Below, one piece after another: positions 46,645-57,287 of a stretch of 64,000 nt of DNA. The notes below the pieces were generated by a model that made no database searches, was not told the DNA's origin, and saw only the letters and a program-made list of their open reading frames with translations. The stretch spans positions 1,052,446-1,116,445 of the forward strand of contig NW_006920421.1 of NCBI RefSeq assembly GCF_000344685.1, given 5' to 3'. The stretch comes from Gloeophyllum trabeum ATCC 11539. Taxonomy: Eukaryota > Basidiomycota > Agaricomycetes > Gloeophyllales > Gloeophyllaceae. The translations under genes and the position numbers were made by a program. Each line of letters starts with the position of its first letter. Within the stretch, counting starts at the first letter, position 1.

Positions 46645-47428
46645 TCAATAGATCCCTGGAATAAGCCTGTACGGCACTCTCTTCGCCCACTCTTCCCATT
46701 GGGCACCAAACTGTTTCTTCATCAGCTCATCCTCCCTCGGCGCCCTCATCACGACCAACGGGAACGCCGCGGAGACAGCCACCCAGTAAGCAAGGCAGCA
46801 CTTCCCGAAGACAGTCTCCAGCACGCCGCTCTCCCGCACCCACGACCCGGGGCTGAGCAGACACAAGTTGATACCGACGGTGACGAGCATGAGGCCCGTG
46901 TAGCTCGGGTGGCGCACGACGGCGTACGGCCCGCTCGTGACGAGCTGGTGGTCCCTGCGTATGCTCAGCTGGAACGTGAACATGCGTCCCAGTGTCCGGA
47001 AACACCAGTATCGGATCGCCCCGCCGGCGACCGCAAGCAGCGATCCAGCGAGGAACGTCGGTGATGCACCCAAGCCCACCGCGCTAATGGCCCGGTTGCG
47101 TGCGAGGTACTGCAGTACTGCAGGCGGAGTGGCCGCCGGTAATCGGTCGTGCTGCGCTAGGATAGTAAGGATCTCTGCGACGCTAGCTGCCCAAGCAAGG
47201 ACCTGCGGGCAGGATTGTCAGCTTTGCTGCGCAAGCAGTGCTACGAATCCCGCGTACCTTCGGGATCAGGGTACTGCTGTCCCTCGCATTGTGGATGACC
47301 CTCTCAGCGAAAGTCTTCGGGGCAACCAGCTCCTCTCCTGACGGCACAGGGTTCGGAGGAGTGACGGCCAGCTGAAAGCAGCCGGTCGCGGTGACGAGCA
47401 GGGGCACTTTCAAGAGAAGATTGCTCAT
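46645..47428 (-). CDS. Isoprenylcysteine carboxyl methyltransferase-like membrane protein (copy 2)
   Basis: Two exons separated by a 55-nt intron (gtacgc...cgcag) after IPK; 242 aa. It starts MSNLLLKVPLLVTATGCFQL with the same proline loop as copy 1 (VTPPNPVPSGEE). The C-terminal methyltransferase region is LSIRRDHQLVTSGPYAVVRH, PSYTGLMLVTVGINL, and EDELMKKQFGAQWEEWAKRV, ending PYRLIPGIY (copy 1 ends PYRIVPYLY). A cataaaag TATA-like site (reverse) lies near 47486-47493. Copies 1 and 2 share intron position, promoter element and length, so they are duplicates about 9.5 kb apart in the same orientation. The gene lies between two diverged direct repeats. Confidence 0.87.
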
Positions 47429-48067
47429 GGTGAGGAGAGCGCTAGCACTGGACTCGCATGCACAGACAATGAAACGAGATGGGTGCTTTTATGAGTTGAC
47501 ACGCAGCGCAGGCGATGCAAACACGGGGCCTACCTTGTGATGGGTCTAGTCGGCAACTTAGCGCCCCCTTCGTTACCGTACCGGACGAAGTGACTCCTCA
47601 GAGGGCTGTATATATTCCGAGGGGGATCCACCGACAAAATGTCAGTAGGTCAGTAGTAGTCACATCTACCGGTACAGCGTTCGCAAGGATGGTCTTCACG
47701 ACCAATTGCAAGTTCCGCTGCGCGCCTTATCGCACCGAATCATTACTAACCTTCAGTGTCAATGACCATCTACAACCAGCAGTATGGATTCCGTTGCTGG
47801 CAAACGGGTGATATAAATACCAAAGACAGCCTAGATGGAACAGCTAACGCGCAGAGGAGGGGAAACACTAAAAAGACAATGTAAAAACGGCGACAATAAC
47901 CCCAAGGTCAACAAGCGGTTTTACAGCGATCCATATATACAACGGCTATGACAGGTGAATAAATTCTTGCTCAGGTACGAAGAGTGTAGGTATGCCGACC
48001 ATATGTCAAGACGGTCCGAATGCCCGGGTTTAGAGTGAAGAGGTATGATGGGGGAGGAGGGCAGGGT
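47429..48067. other. Intergenic, holds the right flanking direct repeat
   Basis: No gene seen. It carries the copy-2 promoter and repeat B at 47865-47970, just downstream of the DsbA-like stop. Confidence 0.5.
47865..47970. repeat. Direct repeat B flanking ICMT-like copy 2
   Basis: Counterpart of 46501-46592. It includes aaagacaatgtaaaaacggc and gtcaacaagcggttttacag. Confidence 0.75.
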
Positions 48068-49179
48068 TTACTTTGAGGGGCCTGGCGTGCCCGTAGGGGT
48101 TGGTATCTCCATCGACGCCAGCTTCTTGAAAATCTGAACGAACACGGAGACGAAAACGGTGTGAGGTCCTCTCCCGACGGCGCAGGAAATAAATGTAAAA
48201 CATACCTGAACATACACATCCGAGGTCTGACCTCCGCTCACAGCCCACTTCCCGTCGATGATAGTGAAAGGCACACCAGTAATACCTTTCGCTCTTGAGT
48301 CCGCGATCATAGCATTCACCTCCGCACGACATTCATCCGACTGCAGAAACTTGATAGCCTACGGTATGGCAGCGGCATCAATATTGCTACGTTCGCCAAG
48401 GAATCAGCACGGATAACGTACCTCATCCTTGCTCATCACATCCGCCTCCTCGGCACACTCCGCTAACACCTCTTTATCTCCAATGTCCTTCTCGTCTTCG
48501 AGGAACGCCTTGAATAGCAGCGTCAGAAGGGGCTGTTGGAGCCTCTGCCCTCCTTTCTTCCACGCCTTCAGCATCAAGCGGTGGGCGGCTGTCGATTGCG
48601 ATAGCAAGCCGCCCCAGGAGCTGACGATAGGAGCCCGTCAGTAAGAAGCTCACGGAGCGTTGTGCAGGCCCACTCCGGGGAATCAGCGCTGGGCGGCGGC
48701 TAAATCATTCTGCAACTGACGCAGCTAAATACATCCGATAGCACTTGGCCTACTCGTGGTCCCAGTCCAATGTCCCGCCGTGTCCGCCTCGAAAGCAGAG
48801 ACGGGTGCCTTGACCTATAGAAACCGCACTCACATTTTCACTCCGACCTTCTCCGCCCGGGCCCCGACCATCTTCTCGATATTCTCCAGTTTCTCTTTAC
48901 CGAACCGCTGCGTGTACCACGTCATCTTGTCTACCGGTGGTTCCCCGTCCTTTAGGGAGGTTAACAGGCGGAACGGCCGGAACTCGATGTCGAATTCGAC
49001 GGGGCAGACGTCAGGAACAGACGACATCTCCTCAACGGCAGCAAGGAGCTCCTTCTGACCGATGTAGCACCATGGGCATATCTGGGCAGCAGAGACGGGA
49101 TTAGCAGTGGTACATGGAGAGGTACCGGACTACGCACGATATCCGAGATGACCACCAGCTTTATGAGCTTGGGAGACAT
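48068..49179 (-). CDS. DsbA-family (FrnE-like) thioredoxin-fold oxidoreductase
   Basis: Start ATG at 49177-49179 (MSPKLIKLVVISDI). A short intron then joins ICPWCYIGQKEL, the active-site C-P-W-C of the FrnE branch. The following domain has EFDIEFRPFRLL and the substrate helix region AHRLMLKAWKKGGQRLQQPL, LLFKAFLEDEKDIGDKEVLA. The C-terminal part returns to the thioredoxin fold with cis-Pro: AKGITGVPFTIIDGKWAVSG, then GGQTSDVYVQIFKKL, ending GTPGPSK (TAA 48068-48070). Lacking a signal peptide, it is probably cytosolic. The family uses glutathione or thiol substrates; a 2-hydroxychromene-2-carboxylate isomerase is less likely because CPWC is intact. Confidence 0.87.
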
Positions 49180-51442
49180 GATCGCTTCGAGGCGAGCAAA
49201 GACGGCGAGCAGGAGAACCGCGTATTCGAATCCAAAGCCAGGTTTAGAGCGTTATGAGAAGGTGTCTTAGCAATCAGTATGCTCGTGCCCGAGAAATGCG
49301 CGCAAGAGTAGGATCGACGGAGCCCGAGGGAGGAAAGCCAGAAAGTGAGAAATTAGAATAATGATAGAGGGGGGACAGGAGTAAGGACGCGAGTCGGGTG
49401 GTATATGGGGCTGGGAGCAGGAACGAGGGAACAAGCTTAATGCTTTTGGGCGTACAGTGCTGACAATTTCGCGCCATCGCGTCTCGGGGCTCGGGTCAAT
49501 CGCGAATTCATTATTATTGCGTGGAAAGGTCCGGCCGCTCCCCGGACCTTTGCCGGGTCCAGCCGAGCCGACAAATGTTTTGCCTAACCCGGCACTGGGT
49601 CTTCCGGGGACGTCCCGGGGAATCGGGGGGCCTTATCAAGGCGCAGTAACGACGACGGCTCTGGTGGTCGACGTCGCTGCCCCGGGTTTCCAATTTCCTG
49701 CGCACGCTATCCGCTCTTTTCACCTTTTCGGAAAGAGAACGGGGTGAGTCGTTGCAAGCATTTGCAATCTGACAAACCTCTCCAACCCACTGACCGGGCA
49801 TCCACAAATGCGTCGACTGATGACACTAGCACTGCACGGCCACTGGCATCAGCTTACACACTACAATCATATGCGGGCGCTTGTGTCGGACATTAACCTG
49901 AGGCTTTTATCGACCAGCAAGACCTGCCTATGCGACTGCAACTGGCTCCACGTCGCGCGCGGCTGCTCTGCCTGAGGCCTCTCTTCATTCTTGCAGTCTG
50001 CCGGTCGTTCATCCAGGTCTGCGTTAAACGTCTCGCTTACGGATGTGGGGTAAGCACCAAGTACGTTCTTGGCATTGTAATCTGATAAACAAGTCAAGAA
50101 ACACCACCTCTCCCCCGTGTCAGGCAAGTCTGACACAACGTCCGAGATCGTCATCTCTGTAAGAAACAATCTATACATAGCAGTGTGCCATTCTCACGGT
50201 TTTCTTCACCTTCACGGTCATAGGCTGCATGCCCATAAAGATAGAGCACAGCTTGACACCGACTGCCTACCCCGTCCAACCGCTGCTGTCCTAGCATTCT
50301 CGGAGATTTACCAAGTGAACGCGAACGCGTCTGCAGTGCAGCGGCGACTCTCCATGACTTGCGGAAAGCGTGTTCGTCTCCCCCAGAACTGCAGGTACAG
50401 ACAAGCCTGATACTAAAACGCAACGTCAAGTATGCCGACCAAGATTTCTAAGCCTATGCATGAGTGTGGAGCCAAGGCGATTCTAAATCCGCCGTAGCTG
50501 TCGTCAAATGTTCATAGGGCAGTCTTCGCAGTCCAGAGTATATCCCGGTTTGTTCCCGGGTGATGTGACCAGTGGCTTGAGAGTGGGGGTGGCTTGCCTA
50601 CCGAACAGTACCGGTGAGCGCCTTGCTATCTTTGTGTCACTCACATATATAGCGCAACTGCTGCTATCTCCGCAGATAGACTGGTCAACGCAATTAAATC
50701 ATCGTTGTGGGACTATTCTAGCATCCGTCGCGTGAATTGCGTTCAGCCAGCGACTCTAATTCCATGCAATGTCCCTTACGCTATATTCCTTTCAGCGTGG
50801 GCGTAGTACCCCACGCCGTCTTCCCCGCCCTTCCGTATTCCAGGCCATCCCTTCATTTAGGAGCGCCATGCCCTCCGTCCTCACCCATGCACCCAATTCC
50901 TGCATGTATATTAGGGTGGCCGTTTCCACGAGCTCAGGGCCTGTTTTCTCGGGAACAAATCCCTCCTTGTCCATATTAGAAGACGTGCCGCTACTAATGG
51001 TTACACCGGTACGTTTTCCATGTGTCGATCCATCCTACAGCTAGGGCACCGCCTGCGACGAATCTCAATACTGTATCACGATAACCGTCACCCGGACGCT
51101 TTCGAACGCGCTTCTCGAGGGCGTCTTCTATAACCTATTTCCTGCTGCTCGTGAGTCTCAAGGCTCCCCAGTGGTGGTTCCCGGAGATCTGTCGGCGTAC
51201 CGCACAACTGGGATTCCCAGATCTTACTACTTAGCACGTGGCGCAATAAAGAAGCGTAGCGGAAGCAAATGCTGCGATGTTACTTGGCAAGCGTAATGTA
51301 GCGCGCGAGGGACTTGTACAATACTGACATATTATAGTCCTTGGTGAGAATTGAAACGTACCGAGTTGAACAATGGACAGATACTTCCACCGACATGACG
51401 GCCAGGTGCGACGCAACGCGGTAAATGACAGTCCTACTCTCG
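49180..51442. other. 2.3 kb without an assigned gene
   Basis: A perfect 10-bp inverted repeat is at 49525-49551. A protein-like reverse frame lies at 50792-51004 (MDKEGFVPEKTGPELVETAT ... QELGAWVRTEGMALL); it could be an exon or remnant of an unidentified gene. Other frames (49457-49747, 50117-50410) show no family. Confidence 0.35.
49525..49551. terminator. Perfect 10-bp inverted repeat (possible hairpin)
   Basis: aaaggtccgg and ccggaccttt are separated by 7 nt. It is not next to a known gene end, so a role in transcription termination is only a possibility. Confidence 0.25.
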
Positions 51443-52482
51443 CTAATTCGAGGGGGCCGTCTCGGGCCAGTCAGGACCGTGAATACGTCTCCAAATTTCC
51501 AACACTTTCTGCATCACGTCTCCCGACATGTCCTGCCATATCCCCTCATGCTCCAATTGATCATCCTTTAGCTCGTCCAACGTGGTAATCAGAAAACGGT
51601 CTCCTGCCCAAAGGCCACGATGGACGTCGCCCTCGTATCCGCTGATGCCGATATCAGGACAGCTGGACCAGCAGATCTGCGAGAGAAGGACGTCCCCGAG
51701 GTTTACCGCGTCACCCGCGATCTCTCTTACAGTGTCTGCCCGCACATATTGACGCTTCGACGAGTTACAGAGAATCCACCGCCCGTCATAGACATCGAAC
51801 TCGTCGGGCCGAACTGTCCAATGATTACCTGGAGGGGATCGAGGGATGGCGCGCTGACACATGAAGGTCAAGATGCGCCCCGTGGGCCGGAAATGGTATT
51901 TCCTTTCTAGCTTCTCCAGCTCCTTCTGCTCTTCAGGCGCAAGGAGACCTTCCGGCAAGTCGTCAGAACGATCGCCGAGACACAGGATGCGGTCACCCTG
52001 CCAGTTGTTTGGGTATGCCTGCGATGCCTTCACCAGGTACTTATAGCCAATTGCCCACAGCGTCTTGTTGCACCCACAAAGACATGCAATATCGCTTGGA
52101 CCCTCAATGAGTTCAAGGATAATTTCCAGCAGCTCCAGAGGGAGAGCGAGCTTGCCGAGTCCCGCAGCCGGATCTCGCGGGCTATGAGAAAGATCAGGAA
52201 CCGGTTACGAAGCACGAATGATTGGACAGCCTACTTTTTGGCATTTGCCAGGATTGCGGTGTTCAATTCCTGCAGCTCGGGGGTTGGCAGAAGCGGATGC
52301 ACCCGCTTCAGCAGCTCCGCACTCTGCCAGTATTCTTCGTCGGACAAGCTCTTAATCAGCGAGCCTGCACGAGGGATTAGACGCCATTTGTCGACGTTCA
52401 TACTGTTGCACGTAATGCTCAGGATGGGGCTCAGATTGAGCATCAGAATGACTCACATCCCCCAAAATTGAGCCCTCGCCAT
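51443..52482 (-). CDS. F-box-like protein, paralog 1 of a tandem pair
   Basis: By comparison with its neighbour I place the start at 52480-52482 (MARAQFWG), spliced into ...SITCNSMNVDKWRLIPRAG. The first intron would be only 27-39 nt, so this start is uncertain. An intron then gives ANAKN-PRDPAAGLGKLALP, and the F-box-like block LALPLELLEIILELIEG ... CNKTLWAIGYKYLV. The C-terminal part is a conserved non-LRR, non-WD domain: NNWQGDRILCLGDRSDDLPE, KRQYVRADTVRE, FGDVLLSQICWSS-like NLGDVLLSQICWSSCPDIG and GLWAGDRFLITTLDEL. It ends GPDWPETAPSN. F-box proteins recruit substrates to SCF ubiquitin ligases; the tail would be the substrate-binding part (inference). Confidence 0.72.
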
Positions 52483-53055
52483 TATCTGAAACTTGCGCTT
52501 CCTACTAGTAGGCCACTGCGACTAGTACTAGCAAGTATCTGTTGGATGCTACCTCTTCCTATGAGGATATGCACTTGCAGCCTGATGCTCTGCACAGTCA
52601 AAGTGGCACCAGCCTAGTCCCGTCGTCGATATGATGACGGTCGTTGCAGTTTATGAACCGCAACAACGGGAGTAGTAGTCACCCGTGGCAACTCGTTCAG
52701 GCCTATCATGATCAGTGTATCACTACCTATCAGCGCTTGCAGACTCGTGACTCGGACCTGTAGTGTTTACAGGATCGTCACAACTTGACACAGAGGACTC
52801 GGACGGGAGCTCCTGAAATACTCTATGCGCAGAAGGACAGATTACAGAGTTGGATAGCTATAGGTCCTGGCTCCTAGCCACTCGGAGGCTACCGGCCCGC
52901 CAGTGGTGATGCCACAGCGGCGGATGCGATAAACCTACTATACATAGGGCTTCAAGAAATGTCGGAAAAGGCCTCCCGTACTGACTCGACCTTGAGCCGA
53001 GCCAAACACTCCCAACGACGCGTGGGACCAGTGTTACAGTTGCTTCTGCCCCGAA

Positions 53056-54061
53056 TCACGGCCGATACACATCCACTACCGTCTTCATCACATCTCCGGA
53101 AACATCCAGCCACGTCCCCTCAGGCTCCTGTCTCGATCGGGCCTCTAGCTCATGCAGGGTGGTGATCGCGAAGCGGTCTCCGGCCCAAGCACCGCGATTG
53201 AGGTTCCCCTCGTATTTCATGCTGGTGAGCGGATCGCTGGACCAGCAGATCTGCGAGAGGAGGACGTCGCCGAAGTGGATCTGCCGGCCACCGACCTTCG
53301 GAAGGCCCTCCGCGCGCACGTACTGGCGCTTTGACACGTTGCAGAGCGCCCATTGGCCGCTGTAGACGCGATTCCTGGCTCGGCGCACAGTGTCAGAAGG
53401 GGGTTTGGAGCAATCGGGGAGGTGCTGGTGGAAGAACTCGGACGGGGTGCGCCAGGGATGCATGCCGTGTTTCTTCGTGTCCGCCTCCATCGCCGCTTCG
53501 TCTGCGGGTGTGAGGACGCCTTCGGGCAGGTCGGTCGAGCGGCTGCCGAGGCAGAGAATGCGGTCTCCCTGCCATCTGTCTGGCTGCACCTGTATCGCTC
53601 TTGTCAGATACTCGAAGCCGATCCACCACAAGGCCTTGTTGCTCAGGCAAAGAGAGGCGACATCCCGGTGGTCTCCTAGGCATTCGAAGATCAGCAGGAG
53701 TAGCTCGGCAGGGATGCTGAGGGCCCCTAGTCCCGCAGCTGGATCATGGGCGCTTCATAGGTAGCTCAGCGATTTCCGGATGACGAAGGTAAGCATGGCG
53801 TACTGCTTGGCTTGTCTGTGGATCTTGCGGTTCAACTTGCGCAACCTCGCGGTCGGCAGGAGCGGGCGAAGCCGTTCCAGTAAAGCAGCACTCTGCTCTT
53901 GATCGGATAGAAGACACTTCAAAGACAGAGCGCCAGGGATTTCGCAGCGCTTGTCCAAGTTGATGCTGTTTCGCGCGACGATCAGGGTGAGGCTCGGAGG
54001 GCCCGGGGGCGAGGGCAGCTTAACTGTTTACTCACGTCTTCCAGTGTTGGCGCTGCCTCAT
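53056..54061 (-). CDS. F-box-like protein, paralog 2 of a tandem pair
   Basis: Start proposed at 54059-54061 (MRQRQHWKT), joined by a 43-nt intron to LTLIVARNSINLDKRCEIPG. A second intron joins QAKH-AHDPAAGLGALSIP; without it a TGA would interrupt the frame. The F-box-like segment is clear: LSIPAELLLLIFECLGDHRD ... CLSNKALWWIGFEYL. The tail domain matches paralog 1: DRWQGDRILCLGSRSTDLPE, SKRQYVRAEGL, HFGDVLLSQICWSSDP and GAWAGDRFAITTLHEL, ending VVDVYRP. Exon structure is the same as in paralog 1, so the pair arose by tandem duplication; the proteins have since diverged considerably. Confidence 0.75.
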
Positions 54062-54474
54062 TCAAGTTATGCACTAGCTTCGCTACACCTACAAACGCAA
54101 GTACGACTGGATTATTGCGTTGTCACCGTCGTGGTGGAGATCTATGAGAATAGGGATATATAGCGCCCATAGCTATGTTACATATACGCCGGGGAGTCCC
54201 GTATTTTCTCTACGAAGGACCTAATGATAGACAGACTGGAGCACACTGGCATGTCGTTTGACTACAAGTCGTACTCGCGTTTGTGGGATTTGTGTGGTCA
54301 TATCTCGACGGAGAACGATGGCATTGCGGGGGCTATGCATGCACTAGCCGCGCTTCAGAATGCAGAGAAAAATGGGAGACCCTGCCTCCATAGACATGAC
54401 AGTGAACTGTAGGGTGACAAACTGGTCTTGAAGCTGGAGCTCAACCACTTGCAAAAAAAACAAGAATTCATCCA

Positions 54475-54573
54475 TGACCACCGCAGGGCTCGAACCTGCA
54501 ATCTCCTGATTTCGACTGGGGACAAGTTGCATCCTGATCGTAGTCAGACGCGATGCCATTTCGCCAGGCGGCC
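54475..54573 (-). tRNA. tRNA-Arg (anticodon ACG) with a 27-nt intron
   Basis: Reverse strand, 99 nt. The acceptor GGCCGCC pairs fully with GGTGGTC (two G-T pairs). The D arm TGGCGAAATGGCATCGCG resembles other eukaryotic tRNA-Arg(ACG) genes. The anticodon stem TCTGA/TCAGG encloses CTACGA, the insert and A, so ACG lies at 34-36 and the intron follows position 37. The T arm is GCAGG-TTCGAGC-CCTGC and the variable loop is AGATT. The mature length is 72 nt. Confidence 0.9.
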
Positions 54574-54818
54574 ACGGAAGGGAAGGTCTTTGTACATTAC
54601 AACCACGTAGAGCCAATGAGAAGACAGCTAGTAAATTGGATCTAGATCAGACGTCAGCGGACGTAAATAGCGGGCTCCCATTGGGCGGTCAGAGATGACA
54701 TCACCGGAGAGCGTCCAGTCCTGATAACCCTCGCAGACGCGTCCGCCGTCCTCGAATGCGCGCTGCTCTTCGTCTCAGCCGCCTCAGACACCAGCTCGCC
54801 GTCCCAACAATTCGCAAC

Positions 54819-57071
54819 ATGTCCGTCAAGACCGTCGCCGTCCTCGACCAGTCCGACCTCGCCGACGGCCAGATGTACGCCCCGTCTTGCTCGCTGGTCC
54901 ACCTTACTAACCCGGCCACACAGGAAAGAAGTCGAGTTCGAGAAAGGCAAAGTCCTGCTCTCCCGCCTCGGTGACAAGATCCACGCCACCTCCGCCTTCT
55001 GCACCCACTATGGCGCGCCCCTCGCCAAGGGCGTCCTCACCGCCGACGGTCGCGTCGTCTGCCCCTGGCACGGCGCCTGCTTCAACGTCTGCACCGGCGA
55101 CATCGAGGACGCACCTGCGCCCGATGCTATTCACTCGTTCAACACCCACGTCACGGACGGCAAGATCTATGTTACCGCGGATCCCTCCAAGGTTACGAGC
55201 GAGGCAAAGTCGCGCCCGCCGAAGCTGCTGGCGAGCGGGTTCGAGGGGACTGTGGGAGGGACAGCGAAGAACGGGGTCGTAATTGTGGGTGGGGGTAGCG
55301 GGGCGTTCCACACTGTCGAAAGTCTGCGCGAGGTGAGTGAAAGGCACCTTGGAGAGAGATGCAGTCGATGATATGCTAGCCTGCAGCATGGCTACAAGGG
55401 CCCCATCACAATGATATCAAAGGAGCCATATGCGCCTATTGACAGGTAACACCCACCGCATGTATGCGCATATACTCAACTCACCCGGAGTCGGTAGAAC
55501 GAAGTTGAGCAAAGCCCTCATCACCGACGCCTCCAAGCTCGAATGGCGCACCCCCGCCGACCTCAAGATCAAGTACGGCTTGTCTATGCGCACCGGAACG
55601 GCAAGTCCTCTCTTCTTTCTCCTCACCTCCTGCCAACCCGCCCTTCCTGCATGTAGGGAGTCACCGCGGTGGATGCGGTCGCCAAGTCCGTCACCCTCTC
55701 CACGGGCGAACAAATGGCCTATGATACACTCGTCCTCGCGTCGGGCGGGACGCCCCGCACGCTCCCCGTCGAAGGCGCGGACCTGGGCAACGTGTTCACC
55801 CTGCGCACCGTCAAGGACGCACAGGCCATCGACGCATGTCCGTATACTCTCACTTTCTATTTCCTTATAACCGCTCTTTGCTGAATATGCGCGCTTCGCA
55901 GTGTGCCAGGAGGGCAAGCGCTTGGTCGTGGTGGGGAGCTCGTTCATCAGTATGGAGCTCGTCGTCGCGGTCGCGAAGCGCAAGCTGGCGGCGATCGAGG
56001 TGGTGGGCATGGAGGAGGTGCCATTCGAGGCCGTGCTGGGCAAGCAAGTCGGCGCGGGGCTCATGAAGGTCCGTTTCCCCCTGCCCCTTCCTCTCTACGA
56101 GATAACTGATGTCACTTGTAGTACCACGAATCCCAAGGCGTAAAGTTCCACATGAAGTCCAAGCTCGACAGGCTCGTGCCCTCGTCCTCAGACCCATCAA
56201 AAGTCGGCGGCGTGGTCGTCGCCGGGCAGACGATCCCCGCGGATGTCGTCGTCATGGGCGTCGGCGTCGCGCCCGCGACAGAGTACCTCAAGAGTCCCGC
56301 AAGCAAGGGGTTCGCGGTGGATGACGGGAATGGGCAGGGGAACCTGGAGAAGGGCGGCGCGGTGCTCGTGGACGAGTATTTAAGAGTGAAAGGGGTAAAG
56401 GACGTATATGCGGTGGGGGATATTGCGATGTATCCTCAGCCAGGGACGGGGGAGATGAGGAGGATTGAGCATTGGAATGTGAGTGTTTCTCTTTGGGTTG
56501 GGATTTTGGCGTGGGGCGGTTGGGTGGTAGGACGGGGTGCTGATGATGGATGCAGGTCGCGGGGAACCAGGGCCGCGCGGCGGGGAAAAGTATTGCGGGG
56601 GATGCGCAGCCGTTTGTGAAGATACCTGTGTTTTGGAGTGCGCGTGAGTGCTCGCGTTTGCCTTACCTTTCGTGTTTTATGGTGTTGACGGGCGTTGGTG
56701 GGATGTAGAGGGCCAGCAGCTGCGCTACGTCGGCGTCGGCGCGCAGTTCGAGGACGTGATCGTCGAGGGCGATCCAGGGGAGATGAAGGTGCGTTTTTGC
56801 TCCCCATTTGCCCCTCTACCTTTGTCTGCTTCTTTTCCGGGGTTATGGAATGCGGGAGATTAACGTGGACTATGAGCAGTTCATCGCGTACTACGTCAAG
56901 GGCGGGAAGATTGTCGCGGTGGCGAGCATGCAGAAGGACCCGGTGGTGAGCAAGGCGAGCGAGCTGATGCGGCTCGGGTTGATGCCCAGCCCGGAGGAGG
57001 TGCGGGCGGGGAAGGATTTGCTGGGGATTGACATTTCGACGCAGGGGGCGAAGGCACGGGTGGGGGCGTGA
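54819..57071 (+). CDS. Rieske-type apoptosis-inducing-factor-like NAD(P)H oxidoreductase (AIFM3-like)
   Basis: Flavoprotein with an N-terminal Rieske [2Fe-2S] domain. It starts MSVKTVAVLDQSDLADGQM. The Rieske ligands are CTHYGAPL and CPWHGACFNV (C-x-H, C-x2-H). The pyridine nucleotide-disulfide reductase domain follows: FAD motif GVVIVGGGSGAFHTVESLRE, KPYAP-type loop EPYAPIDR, TKLSKAL, VLASGGTPR, NADH motif RLVVVGSSFISMELV, VVMGVGVAPATEYL and VYAVGDIAMYP. The AIF C-terminal domain ends YEQFIAYYVKGGKIVAVASM, AKARVGA with TGA at 57069-57071. There are at least nine short introns. The domain order matches AIFM3/Nfrl rather than AIFM1. No obvious presequence is seen, so localisation is open. Confidence 0.9.
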
Positions 57072-57287
57072 GCGAGTACTCCAAGGGATAAAGGAAAAGA
57101 AGTTCGAAGACTAGAATGTGTATATTATGTGCTGTATCGATATGTTTTCACCTTTTTCTCGATCGTGCCGGTTTGGCATTCTTCTGTGACAGTCGCGTCT
57201 TGTCACATCACGGCGCGTCCCTAATTAAACGCGTCGGGCGCCGCCACTGCTCTTGTTCCTAATTTCTTACTCTCGCCGACGGATCCG

